Source: Microstegium vimineum
Lineage: Eukaryota; Streptophyta; Magnoliopsida; Poales; Poaceae
DNA: 64,000 bases
Direction: 5' to 3'
NCBI GenBank assembly: GCA_022036555.1
Contig: CM039129.1
Location: 34,378,051 to 34,442,050, forward strand
Position numbers and translations under genes: made by a program. Position 1 is the stretch's first letter. Every line of letters starts with the position of its first letter. This document shows positions 1-10,156 of the stretch, in pieces. Under the pieces are notes generated by a model, which searched no databases, was not told the origin of the DNA, and was given only the letters and a program-made list of their open reading frames with translations.

Positions 1-61
1 TGTTCTTGTGTTTATATTTTTAGTTTGTTTGGTCCGCTTCTGGTTGTCCCTATTAAAGATT

Positions 62-2268
62 GATGGATAAATCCTGGATTGATGATGATGCTAGGTAAAT
101 ACAAAAACTTAATAGATATTGAAAAGATTATACATAGGTATAGTGGCTTTTTAACATAAAAAATTCATGTAGGCATGGCAAGGCATATTTGCAGGGGTGA
201 ACGTTTCTTAGCTTTTGCATTTAGTAATGGAGCTGTTGGTAGCAAGATACTTTGTCCTTGTAGAAAGTGTTCGAACTCTTTCTGGTATGAGGCTAGTGAA
301 GTCCGTGAACACTTAATATGTGATGGGTTTCTAAAAGGGTACAGAAGATGGAATTTACATGGAGAACCACCCGTCTGTGAATGATGAGAATCATGGAGAA
401 CTGTGACAATGATGGTGATGTTGTAGAGGTTATGGATGAGTCTGATGAAGATGATGATATCTCTGGTTTGCTTAGGGACTTAGCGGGTGGCCTGGATGAT
501 AGAGGCGATTTTGAGGACAACAGTCCTGTTGTAGATCCTTGTGAGGAGCTAGTTGCTATTCAAAAGTTGGTTGAAGAGAATAGCAAGAACTTGTTCCCTA
601 ATTGCAAGAAATATACCCAACTTTGATTTCTTATTAGATTAATGCACATCAAACTCCTTGGAGGATGGTCCGATAAATCTTTTAACCTGCTGCTAGACCT
701 ACTCAATGATGCATTCCCTGATGATTCAGCAATAGTTAAAAGCTTTCATGAAGCTAAGAAATTGGTGAAATCCATAGGAATTGGGTATACTAGTATTCAT
801 GCTTGTGAAAATGATTGCATTCTCTATTGGAAGGAGAACATAGATTTGAATTCATGTCCCAAGTGTAAGCTTCACGTGGAAATCAACAAGGAAGACTTTA
901 GACGGGAAACATATACATAGTGTTCCCAATAAGGTTCTCCGATACTTTCCAATAAAGAAGTGTCTCCAAAGGTTATTTTTGTCCTCTAAAACAGCAAGCC
1001 TGATGAGGTGGCATGATGAAGGCCGGAAAAAAGATGGTCTCCTAAGGCATCCTGCAGATTGCCCTTTATGGGAGGACTTCGATAAAAAAGCATCCAACCT
1101 TCGCTGCGGATAGCCGCAATATCCGTCTTGCATTTGCTACCGATGGCTTCAATCCATTTAGAGCCATGAATAATAGCTACAGCATTTGGCCTGGTATTTG
1201 TATTCCCTACAATTTCCCACCATCAATGTGTATGAAGCAATCAAATTTCATCTTGTCTTTTCTGGTTCCTGTGAAAGATTCTCCTTGTGGTGATTTTGAT
1301 CTATTTTGTCAACCACTTGTCAATGACTTGATAGATATGTTTGAAAATGGTGTTAGAACCTATGATGCTTCCATGGGAGAGTACTTCCAGTTACGGGCAG
1401 CAGTATTATGGACTATTACTGATTTCCCAGGTCTAGGATATGTGTCTGGATCTGTCACATCTGGTGAAGCAGCATGTCCTTATTGCCACTTCTTTACTGA
1501 TTCAATTAGACTTGGTAAGGGTAGCAAGACTTGCTATATGGGTCATCGAAGATTCTTGCATGAAAATCACCCATTTAGGTTTGACGCTAATAAATTTGGT
1601 GGTAAAACTGAGTTCAGACCTGCAACTAAACCACTTTCTGGAGAGGAAATTTTAGAGTGCACTAAAGACCTTAGTACTAGCTTTGACAAGGATCCATCTC
1701 GAAAGAAATCAGCAAGAAAGAAATGCAAGGAAGGTGAACCTTAGTCATTTTCAAAAGAAGATCTATTTGGTTTAAGCTTCCATATTGGAAAGATTTGATG
1801 TTGCGACATAATTTTGACTTTATGCACATCGGAAAAAATGTCTGTGAAAGTTTATTGAACACATTCTTGGGCACAGTTGGGAAGTCAAAGGATAACTTGA
1901 ATTCTCGCTTAGATATTCAAGCTCTAGGTCTTAGAACTGATCTTCACCCAGTTGAAGTAGAGGACCAATTTTATTTACCACCAGCACCATACTCAATGAG
2001 TCTTGATGAGATGAAATTATTTTGTCAAGTACTAAAAGGGGTGAAGTTTCCTGATGGTTATGCATCCAATATATGTCAAAATGTACATGTCGGTGAGAGG
2101 AAGGTATTTGGGTTGAAGAGTCATGAGTGCCACATCATTCTACAACATTTGCTACCACTTGCTGTGAGAAAAATACTACCAGAAATAGTCAGTGCTGGAG
2201 TGACTCGTATATCCAACTTCTTCAAGAAACTTTCTTCCCCTGTAATTCCAATCTATATGTGTTCATGA
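62..2268 (+). pseudogene. TNP2-like CACTA transposase, degenerate
   Basis: TNP2 is the DNA-binding and cutting transposase of CACTA elements. In order I see a transposase-associated domain (about 62-370, with MDKSWIDDDAR-like sequence and the Cys pair CPCRKC), an acidic linker (381-560), the start of the transposase_21 region (GGWSDKSFNLLLDLLNDAFP, 660-715), its body (NSYSIWP...ACPYCHFFT, 1170-1500), the conserved LRHNFDFMHIGKNVCE block (1798-1850), and the beginning of the DUF4218 region (GLKSHECHIILQHLLPLAVR, 2110-2170). The reading frame is broken by an in-frame TGA at 624-626, a frame change near 905, a stop near 1110 and another frame change near 1744. The protein ends around 2268, well short of a full TNP2 (usually over 700 aa). 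It is a dead copy; the family assignment is firm. Confidence 0.88.
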
Positions 2269-2392
2269 TGACTGTGTATTGTTTGAATGTATGGCATGGA
2301 ACTATTGATTGTTTGAATGTATGGCATGTGGTTGATTGTATGGTTAACATCAACAGTACATGATATTATGTGCTAATTATTTATATGCATAG

Positions 2393-2645
2393 TGATGAAC
2401 AGTGGGTCGCTATAAATATATATATCATCAGACTGGGACGTTATAAGTTTACAAAAGATGTCGGACCATCTGTCGTTGTATCTTTTATATAACGTTACAC
2501 TGTCCGACGTTAAAGGTTTTTAGCGTCGCCACTATCAACGGCTGATATATGTGTCGCAATAAATTTATAACGTCGGACCGGTAGGACGTTAAAACGGCTT
2601 ATAACGACTCACTGTTCAACACTATATTTAGGCTGTGGTGTAGTG
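2393..2645 (+). repeat. CACTA 3' subterminal repeat region and terminal inverted repeat
   Basis: The region carries several short direct and inverted copies of a GTCGGAC / GTCCGACGTT motif (for example near 2460, 2507, 2570 and 2580) and ends with the TIR CTGTGGTGTAGTG. In CACTA elements such subterminal arrays bind the transposase. The motif repetition and the terminus are seen directly; the binding role is family knowledge. Confidence 0.75.
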
Positions 2646-3015
2646 CGCCCTCTTTTGACCGGCCAAGAAAGCCTCTGCCTTTCTTCTCATCCAATTGCAT
2701 GTTTTATTTGCATAATGACGACAAGGAGCGTTCTCCGGCAGTACACGTACGTACCATGACCCTACTACATGCTCGCGCCGAGATGCTTGTTTTTTTCTCC
2801 GAGATTGTTCATCCTTTTTTAGGCCATGATTATAGTATTGGGCCTTAGTCTCTATTAGCTTGATCTTATCACCTTAGAACTATATTAAGTCCTATTTTTC
2901 AGTCCTACAACAAAAGCTGGCTGATTCCGGATGATTGAATATTGGTCTGTGAGAGGGAATATGCTGAAACAAGCTGAAAGTTTATCTTACAACAAATCAA
3001 CCTTATATATCAACT
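2646..3015. other. Spacer between two CACTA ends, no gene seen
   Basis: About 370 bp of ordinary grass-like sequence between the CACTA terminus at 2645 and the next CACTA-like end at 3016. I see no coding potential, RNA gene or repeat structure. Confidence 0.6.
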
Positions 3016-3260
3016 CACTACCGGACTCGGGTCCTTCGGCACTCGGCAAACGCCTTAAAACACTCGACAAACTCTTTGCCAAGTGCAACACTCGGTAAAC
3101 GGCACACGGCAGCTATCTTAATGGCAAACCATCCTTTGCCGAGTGTTTTTTGTCGGGCACTCGGTAAAGAATTTGCCGTGTGTACTGCGGCACTCGGCAA
3201 AGCAAAGTGACGCTCGGCAAAAAAAAGTGCACGGTAACACCCGTTGACGCTCGGCAAAAA
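3016..3260 (+). mobile_element. CACTA 5' end with CACTCGGCAAA subterminal repeats
   Basis: The sequence begins CACTACCGGACTCGGG and is followed by at least eight direct or inverted copies of a (C)ACTCGGCAAA / TTTGCCGAGTG motif up to about 3260. This resembles the subterminal arrays of a large maize/sorghum CACTA family, recognised from memory. The matching 3' end was not found before 6.6 kb. The element is therefore either broken or longer than expected, with the IQD fragment and a LINE possibly inside it. Confidence 0.7.
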
Positions 3261-4109
3261 CTAAATAAAAACTGAAACTGTCAACTTCTGTTAAAATAAT
3301 ACTGAACATGTTAATTTTTAAATTTTTATAAGTGACTTTATGAATGTCCACTTGTCTGTTTGTTCAGGACATTAACAATCTCACCAAGATCTATGTTTCC
3401 GGCATCTTTGATTTTTTATCACTTGAGCTCACCATCAAAAGGCACTCTATATCCGCTACTAGGCCTAGAAGATAGGGAGGTGTTACCTGACTCTGGAGCA
3501 AATCTTCTTGCACAGATAACAAAACTATTGAGTAAAATTACCATTTAGGTTGGTGGATTCTTGTATGCTTAGGCGTTAAACTGAAATTCAACATGTGGTA
3601 GGACGGGTCATTGATTTTTGACAGGTCAGCTTGCTTAGCTGTACCTCTTGAATTGGGGAGCTTAGCTCATTTAAACTGACAAAATTACACAAAGTTTATT
3701 GCACTTTAATGGAACATCAGTGTTAATAGTGAACCAGAGATATTTTGTTGGGATTTATACTCTTCCCTGACTATCAGTACATGCAAACTTTTAAGGGTGC
3801 ACTTTGTCACCAAGTATTGCCTAAATTTGTTCAATGTAGTTTCCTCACAAAGTAATGCACCATTTTCTATGAAATGGATTAGTGCATAGACCCCCACTGC
3901 CTAAATTTGGATAAGAGAAAAGAAACAGTGTATTGGTTAATACGATAAGACATAAATATTAGATAAAATAAATAGTAATACCTTCCACTTTTGCAATCAG
4001 TTCTCTACTTTTCTTTTTGTATGTGTGGAAAGTAACAGAAGATTATTCAAATTCTGTTCTCATATCAATTACTGAACTTCATGGCGATGTGCATGTTCGC
4101 TCTTTTCAG
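3261..4109. other. Interior of putative CACTA element, nothing recognised
   Basis: AT-rich sequence with no recognised gene. A short open stretch after a TTCAG at 3363-3367 could be a captured exon, but I do not recognise the protein. 3560-4109 shows nothing beyond AT-rich, intron-like sequence leading into the pyrimidine-rich acceptor at 4101-4109. Confidence 0.4.
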
Positions 4110-4951
4110 AACAAGGCCATATCAGATAAAAGCAGATGGAGCTTTCGTAGAAGGTCTACAAGGCATCGAGTTTTGAAGAACTCTGATCTCTCAGAACCTG
4201 AAACTCTTAGTTCCAGCAAAGCAAAGGCTGACATTACACCAGGCAACAATGTTTATACATCGACATATTCTTATGCCTCGGATAAGCCTCTGCAACAAGA
4301 CAAGCCAGATGAGAAGATTCTGCATCAAGAGAAGCCAGAGGAGAAGCCTCTGCATCAAGAGAACTCTGATGAAAAGCTGATGGAGAAGCCAATTGAAAAG
4401 CCTATTGACAAACTTAAGGAAGAACCAGCTGACCATATAATTGAAAAATCAATTGAACTACCTACTCAAAAGATAACTGAATCACCAACTGATGAGCCAG
4501 CGCACCAACTGAAGAACCAGCTGAAAAAATAACAGGGACAGCATCTGAAAATACAGCTGAAGGGACAATAGAAGATGCAACAGAAGAGACACCCGAAAGG
4601 GCAGTTGAGGAACTAATTGAAGAGCCAGATGAAACTATTTCTGTCTCATCAACTGTGCTGAAGGAAGATGAGAACACATCACTTGTTGAAGGAAGCAGTG
4701 CAGACTCTGAGGAAGATCATTTGAAGTCTGCAGCTACTACTCTTCAGCCTGGCAGTGGCACTTGCATTGTAAGTTGCAATTATTGCTCTTTTAGCATTAT
4801 GCTTAGCTGTTCCTCATCCAATGTTATTAATTATGTATATATTATCAACGTAAAAATATTAAGACATTATCCATTTGCATGACTACAGGCAAGGGAAGAG
4901 CCACTGAATCATAAGGATCTGGTGAAACTGCAAGCTGTTATACGTGGACAC
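4110..4951 (+). pseudogene. Captured IQD-family (IQ67-domain) gene fragment
   Basis: IQD proteins are plant calmodulin-binding scaffold proteins with an IQ67 domain. Exon A (4110-4768) starts after a pyrimidine-rich acceptor and encodes the WSFRRRSTRHRVL motif, which I associate with IQD31/IQD32-like proteins. A long Glu/Lys/Pro-rich segment with repeats such as EKPLHQEN and EKPIEKP follows. A one-base frameshift lies near 4500. Exon A ends at a good donor (GTAAGT at 4769). After a 120-bp intron, exon B (from 4889, after CTACAG) encodes DLVKLQAVIRGH, the first part of the IQ67 domain. Similarity stops at about 4951, inside the first IQ repeat. Splice sites and frame are preserved across the intron, so this was copied as genomic DNA rather than from mRNA. 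The N-terminal exon and most of the calmodulin-binding region are missing. The upstream CACTA end makes capture by that element plausible but unproven. Confidence 0.72.
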
Positions 4952-5316
4952 TCTTCTCAAGCTCTAGCCAAATTCATGGTTTTATATTTATGCAACGCCT
5001 AAGTTACAAAAAAAATGTTTTCTTGTTTCTGTAGCGAGGTATAACATTCTTCTTTTTTTTTTTTGTTTCAGTTGAGCATGTCGCCACTTTGGAAATCCTA
5101 TTTATATTAGGCCTGCTTACTCTCAATTCTGAAAAGAAGCTGATGTTAGGAGAATTTGGTATTCTTTGGATAATGTTACTGCTATGAGAACATTTTGCAC
5201 TGGAAACTTGTAGTACTACCATAAGCAGCAGCAGAACTGCATGAGTAAGGACTCATATTCGAAAGTCTGTTGTTTGTTGGCCCAATTTATTGGTTTTTTA
5301 TAGAAAGGTGCTTCAC

Positions 5317-6073
5317 ACACAATATTCTGCAAAGTCAGCATATGAGTACCTTTTTCAAGGATCAATTCAGTTTAGACGATGGGAACGAGTTTGGAAAAGC
5401 TGGGCTCCTGGAAAGTGCAAGTTTTTTCTTTGGCTTGTTGCTCATGATAGATGTTGGACAGCTGATCGACTTGCACATCGTGGTCTGCCCATCCTGAGTG
5501 ATGCCTCTTATGTGACCAAGAACAGGAGACAATAAACCATCTCCTAATATCGTGCCCTTTGCAAGAGAGTATTGGTATTCTAACCTTTGTCATGTTGGGT
5601 TACAACAATTTGCACCTCAGTCTGCTGATACAGAGTTTGATGAATGGTGGGATAGATCATGACACATAATTCTAGAACACCAAAAGAAGGGATTTAATTC
5701 CCTAGTCGCTCTAGGGGCTTGGATTATTTGGACACACCGCAATGCTTGTGTTTTTTATGGAGCGACTCCTAGTATGTCAAGAGCTCTCAGCGTTACTAGT
5801 GATGAACGACGTCTTTGGGAGATGGCAGGCGCACGGAGCCTCTCTTCTTTGATCAGTCTGGGTCATGCAGAGCATGAAGAGCAATGAGTTGGTTTCTTAG
5901 GAGGAGGTCGTTGTCTGAGTTTTAACAGGTGCACATGTAATCTCAAATTATTAGTGGCGTGTGTAGTGTGAGTTGGCGTTAGTGTTTTTGTTTTGTGTTT
6001 GTGTTGCACTTTTTATCTTTTATCTTCTTAATATAATGATACGTAGCTCTCCTGCGTGTTCGAGAAAAAAAAA
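5317..6073 (+). mobile_element. 5'-truncated L1-type LINE, 3' end
   Basis: This fragment holds only the C-terminal end of a plant LINE pol ORF plus the 3' UTR. The frame from about 5325 encodes YSAKSAYEYLFQG...VWKSWAPGKCKFFLWL, typical of the zf-RVT region downstream of reverse transcriptase. A frameshift near 5500 interrupts it, and the reading continues to a stop near 5887. The 3' UTR ends in a tail of A residues at 6064-6073 after TGCGTGTTCGAG. CACACAC runs flank both ends (5314-5320 and from 6075) and may be the target site duplication. It is a dead-on-arrival insertion. Confidence 0.8.
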
Positions 6074-6559
6074 CACACACACACCTTGTTGAACATTTGC
6101 CAAGGTGATCACTGCCACCAAAAACATGCTTATTTAGGCCTTTGTATCTAGGGTAGAGAAGACGATTGGCAAAAAAAATATACTTATTATAGTTCTAACT
6201 CTTTGAGTGTGTATGTGAGGTTATTAATGTATTTCAAATGAGATCAGTGTTAATATATCTAACTCTATATAGCGTGTTTTTAGTGAATCATAAACATACC
6301 ACATCTATGCTTGGCATATATTTTCTTTTCAATGTTTGATTTGTACACCGAAGGTCGCTTTATTATTAAATAATATTTTAATGTCGGTATTTAACTTCAC
6401 GGTATTGTTATCTTATTATAGGATTCATGTGTTGTTAATACAATAGTTTAATTGTCCCGTAGCAACGCACGGGCAAGCTACTTTATTATATTATTATGCG
6501 ATTCATGTGTTCTTAGTACAAAAATTTTGTTATCCCGTGACATGATACTAGTATTTTCT
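6074..6559. other. AT-rich spacer with a Helitron-like hairpin
   Basis: No gene is visible. At about 6454-6471 CCCGTAGCAACGCACGGG can form a short hairpin. Similar sequence occurs at the 3' ends of some grass Helitrons, but the expected CTRR terminus is not clear here. The rest is AT-rich. Confidence 0.3.
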
Positions 6560-6856
6560 TAAATCCTTTGCTCCAAACGGCCGTCCACTTGCTAACGAAT
6601 CTCGCTCCTCCATGTAAGAAAGATCAATATATATACCACTGACGTGACTGCATTATTCCAATTATGAATAACTAGTTTGGAGCAGCATGCAGCACATAGG
6701 ATTCCTTCTTTTTTAACAAATTTATTATTCTGTGAAGCCAATAGCGCGATTGTACAATTTAGTCTAGCAATCTCATAACATGGCGTTGGCTTACACCAAT
6801 ATCACATCATCATAAGATTAACAAGGCGCAGAATGGTGTCGTCCTGGCTGTGTTAG

Positions 6857-7043
6857 CTCCCCTTCCACAGCTCGAGCTTGCTAAGGAGTGCATGGCCAAG
6901 CTGGCAAACGACATGATGTTGGCTGTGATGACAACCCATCGATCATCCCAAACTTCTTGTTCATCCACCCGCTAATTCTTTGGCCATCAGAATTCCTCGA
7001 CGATGCTCAGCTCCCGCTCAATCTTGTGCCTCTTCTTTATCAT
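6857..7043 (-). pseudogene. TMEM205-like last exon, pseudogene copy 1
   Basis: The minus strand keeps the acceptor (...CATGCAG) at 7044-7046 and then reads IKKRHKIERELSI, close to the intact exon at 51066-51281. It soon hits a TGA and loses frame through several small deletions. The other exons are absent from this copy, so it cannot make a functional protein. Confidence 0.8.
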
Positions 7044-7581
7044 CTGCATGCGGCAATCAACCATTGTCAAGTGAAATTGCATGAAAGAAGATGTAGGAGA
7101 AGGGATGGCATGTTCAAGTCAGTCTCAAATTAGTTTCAGACTTTCCATTTGAACTTTGGCTGATAACAGAAATTAAAAACATAAGTGTTGTGCAATTTTC
7201 ATATTGTATACAAATATTGCCTTGGAAAAAATTAAAGCTAACTGTTGCATGATCTCATAGTACAAAATGTTGGACTGGCCATTGCCAGCAACATCCCTAT
7301 CATGTGCTGAATATTTGGCTAAGTTTTCCCCTAAAGATATATTACCATGATGAACAAAACATGAACATGTTTGGCAAGATATCGATTGTTCACAGAAATG
7401 TAATAAAAGGAATTTTGCCTGGTACAAGGCACCCTGTACTTGCCAAACTGCACAGGCTACACTGAGTTCACAGAACATCCCAATCACTTGCAAAATCCAT
7501 AAAATAACATAATTTGATCCAATAGCATTATCCAATACCAACAAGCATTCACCGTGGGTCGTGTGAGAGACTAGTACGTGT

Positions 7582-7742
7582 CAATCTATCCATGTTTTCT
7601 GATCGGCTGATCTTTCCTAATCGGTCTGGTACCGATCATGACAATCAGGACTCTGATCGTTCTAATCGTTCAACATATAGCAGGACTATACAAGTATATA
7701 TCATATATGTATAGTATAGTATAGTGTGTGTATATATATATA

Positions 7743-7801
<59 letters not shown>

Positions 7802-8209
7802 ATATACTATATATTTATATAGTAGACATTGAGCATCAATACTACATTTATAGTTAGTTGGTTTCCTTACTTATCTATGAAATCTGGCTCTATATTCTTG
7901 TCCCAACCTCCATATGTTTGGAGATTTGAAGGGAATAGAGGCAGCTCAGTTGTACATAGCTAACGGCTAGAGTGGGAGTGAGGAGAGGGAGAGTGGGGGT
8001 GAGGTATATAAGAGAAACCCTAATGGGTCTGGCCCAAATAGATGTAGCCTGAAGAGTTCATCTCTATTTAGTTTGATCGGAAAGAGGCATAATCGGACGA
8101 TCAAGTTTCTGATCGCTCTGATCGAATCGAAGGGCCTAATCGAGTGCTAAGTGTCAATCAGGACGATTAATCGTGATTAATCGGACGATCAGAAAACATG
8201 GCAATCTAT
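7582..8209. mobile_element. hAT-like MITE with 8-bp target site duplication
   Basis: The element itself is 7590-8201 (612 bp). Its ends are perfect 16-bp terminal inverted repeats, CCATGTTTTCTGATCG and its reverse complement. It is flanked by the 8-bp duplication CAATCTAT (7582-7589 and 8202-8209). The homologous empty site with a single CAATCTAT is present at 51966-51973 in intron 2 of the intact TMEM205-like gene. No transposase is encoded. An 8-bp TSD points to the hAT superfamily; the TIR family itself I do not recognise. Confidence 0.85.
7731..7799. repeat. (TA)n microsatellite inside the hAT-like MITE
   Basis: About 65 bp of almost pure TA dinucleotides, within the MITE and therefore younger than or carried by that insertion. 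Confidence 0.95.
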
Positions 8210-8294
8210 CATCTAAAGCTTAACTTCAATTCCAGTTCAAATAGAAAGATGTTTCAATAAAAAATAGTATTTTTTCATTGCAGTACCCCCACCA

Positions 8295-8910
8295 GGGTTT
8301 TTGTTGCCGACGGTGGCCGGTAACCCGCGGCGAGCGGACGGTCGGTAACCGCGGTAACCGGTCCAAACCGGCCCAAACCGAACGGTTCGCATTTTGAATT
8401 CAAACGACGTAGTTCAAATGGTTTAGGGTCGGGAACCGGCCGGTTAGGGCCGGTTACCGACCGGTTTGGGCCGGTTACCGACGGTATCGCCCCAAACCGC
8501 CCCAAACCAAATTTAAATTTGAAAAAATAAAATAAAAAATGCTGAAAAATTCCTAAAAATAGTTCATGATTTATAGAGTCGAATGGTGTACAAATTTTTC
8601 AAATTGGAGTTCGTTTGCTATTTATTTTGACGCGTACAAGTTTGGAAAAAAATAGAAAAGATCCTTTTTCTTTTTTTTTCAAACTTGTACACGTCAAAAT
8701 AAATAGCAAACGAACTCCAATTTGAAAAATTTGTACACCATTCGACTCTATAAATCATGAACTATTTTTAGGAATTTTTTCAGCATTTTCGATTTTTTTT
8801 TCAAATTTGAAATTTGAATTCAAACCGGTACCGAAACCGAACCGGTCCGGACGGTTTGTCGGTAACCGCCCGGTTACCGCGGTAACCGAACGGTAAGAAA
8901 AACGCTGCCC
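8295..8910. mobile_element. Foldback element with long palindromic core
   Basis: The core is an inverted repeat with arms of about 105 bp (8551-8655 and 8669-8773) that are nearly identical, separated by only about 13 bp. The outer arms contain many degenerate copies of CCGGTTACCG / CGGTAACCGG and end with related GGG...GTTTTT-type sequences. No ORF of note is present. It sits where the homologous intron (52040-52560) has unrelated sequence, so it was inserted or caused a replacement. A transcript would fold into a long hairpin. Confidence 0.75.
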
Positions 8911-9230
8911 CCCCCCCCCACCACGGCCACCCCCAGATGTGGCGTTGGTGGTAATGTCAACTGTATTCACTTGGGTCATGTGAGACATTGTGCTGTCAAC
9001 CTCGTTCATATAGAGCTCAGTTTGAGTTGTAATTTTTCAATCACGAATTATTAATGGAAAACATTTGGTCATCACTAATTTAACCTTAACTTATTTCTTT
9101 TATGAGTGGTGAAAAATCTAATCACAAGTCAATGGTATATAACCCCATTAAAACTATTCAATAATTCAATAATACCAGAGCAGTCATTTTAGACAACAGG
9201 GTGTCTCATAACATATAACCTGGATGTAAA

Positions 9231-10156
9231 TTTGAGGAGTTACTCTTCATGAGGAGCTATCCACATGAGACATGATCTTGCTTGTCGGCGTCGTCCTCCG
9301 TGTGGGTCATGTAGCAAGATCGTTGTCGCGAGCTACGTATGATGATTTACCGTGGCATGATTTTACAAAACACATGAAGTTTACCTGGTTAAGGTAGACT
9401 AGAATTTACTCCATTTGCATCCACTGTTTCACTTTAATCTAGTTTTGAATTTTATGAGATCATATAAGCTTTAAATATTCTAAGCGAGTAATAAAAATGT
9501 ATATCATGATTGTAGTAAAACAAATTTTGGTAAAAGAAAAACGATTTTGAACATTAAATTTTGGTAAACAATTTTTTTATGAATTCACTAACATTAAATC
9601 AGATTTTGGTATTTTTAAAACAAACGGTGGGGTTAGAAACGCCGTGAGCGGTCAACAAGTAAAGCAAATAATGAGGGGCAATTTCGACTTTTTTCGTAGT
9701 TCATCTGTCCATGTATCCAACGATTAGGGATAATGGATGAAATTAAGATAAAAATCATAAGTTTAAGGGCCAATGTGGTCGTTTTTATAGTTTATGGGTC
9801 AATTTGAGCCTTCGGTGATAGCTGAGGGGTCCAAGTGACCGTTTTGATAGTTTAGGGGCTAAGTTGAGCTCTGGTGATAGTTCAGGGGTCAAAATAATTA
9901 AGATAAAATAAAGTAAAAATAAAAAATAAAATAAAATTAGAACTACAAATAAAATAAAAAGTAAATAATAAACATTAAATATAAAATTTTAAAAAATAAA
10001 AAACAATAAAAACAATAAAAAAATATCACATCGATGAACAGTGCCTGATAGCCTGAGAGGCCTCTAATTTATGCGTGGTTGAAAGATAATCTTATACTCA
10101 TAAGAAAAAAAACTCTTCAACAAATCCTAATATATCCTCTTAATTTTTAAAATTTG
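9231..10156. other. AT-rich spacer, short degenerate repeats only
   Basis: No gene. Around 9760-9900 a unit of about 60 bp related to ATAGTTTAGGGGCTAAGTTGA is present in two to three diverged copies. The remainder is A-rich, especially 9900-10020. Confidence 0.5.

Larger units (their letters stand above)
1..2645 (+). mobile_element. CACTA (En/Spm) DNA transposon, 3' portion
   Basis: The block runs from the window edge to a terminus reading ...GGTGTAGTG at 2637-2645, the inverted form of a CACTA end. It contains a decayed TNP2-type transposase followed by a subterminal region with repeated GTCGGAC/GTCCGAC motifs, the standard layout of this superfamily. The 5' terminus lies outside the window, so the 3-bp target duplication (candidate CGC at 2646-2648) cannot be confirmed. 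The frameshifts and stops in the transposase make this copy non-autonomous. Confidence 0.85.
6560..9230 (-). repeat. Degenerate duplicate of the TMEM205-like gene 3' part (copy 1)
   Basis: Sequence from TTTGCTCCAAACGG to the CAATGGTATA...GTGTCTCATAAC segment is collinear with the last exon and intron 2 of the intact gene at about 50500-52830, and with a second copy at 12930-15320. Two later insertions interrupt it: a hAT-like MITE (7590-8201) and a foldback element (about 8295-8910) that replaces roughly 500 bp of the intron. No earlier exon is present. Confidence 0.8.

Noticed and set aside
6454..6485. Helitron 3' end
   Set aside because: The CCCGT/ACGGG hairpin is present, but no CTRR terminus, 5' TC end or helicase is visible, so I keep it only as a weak note.
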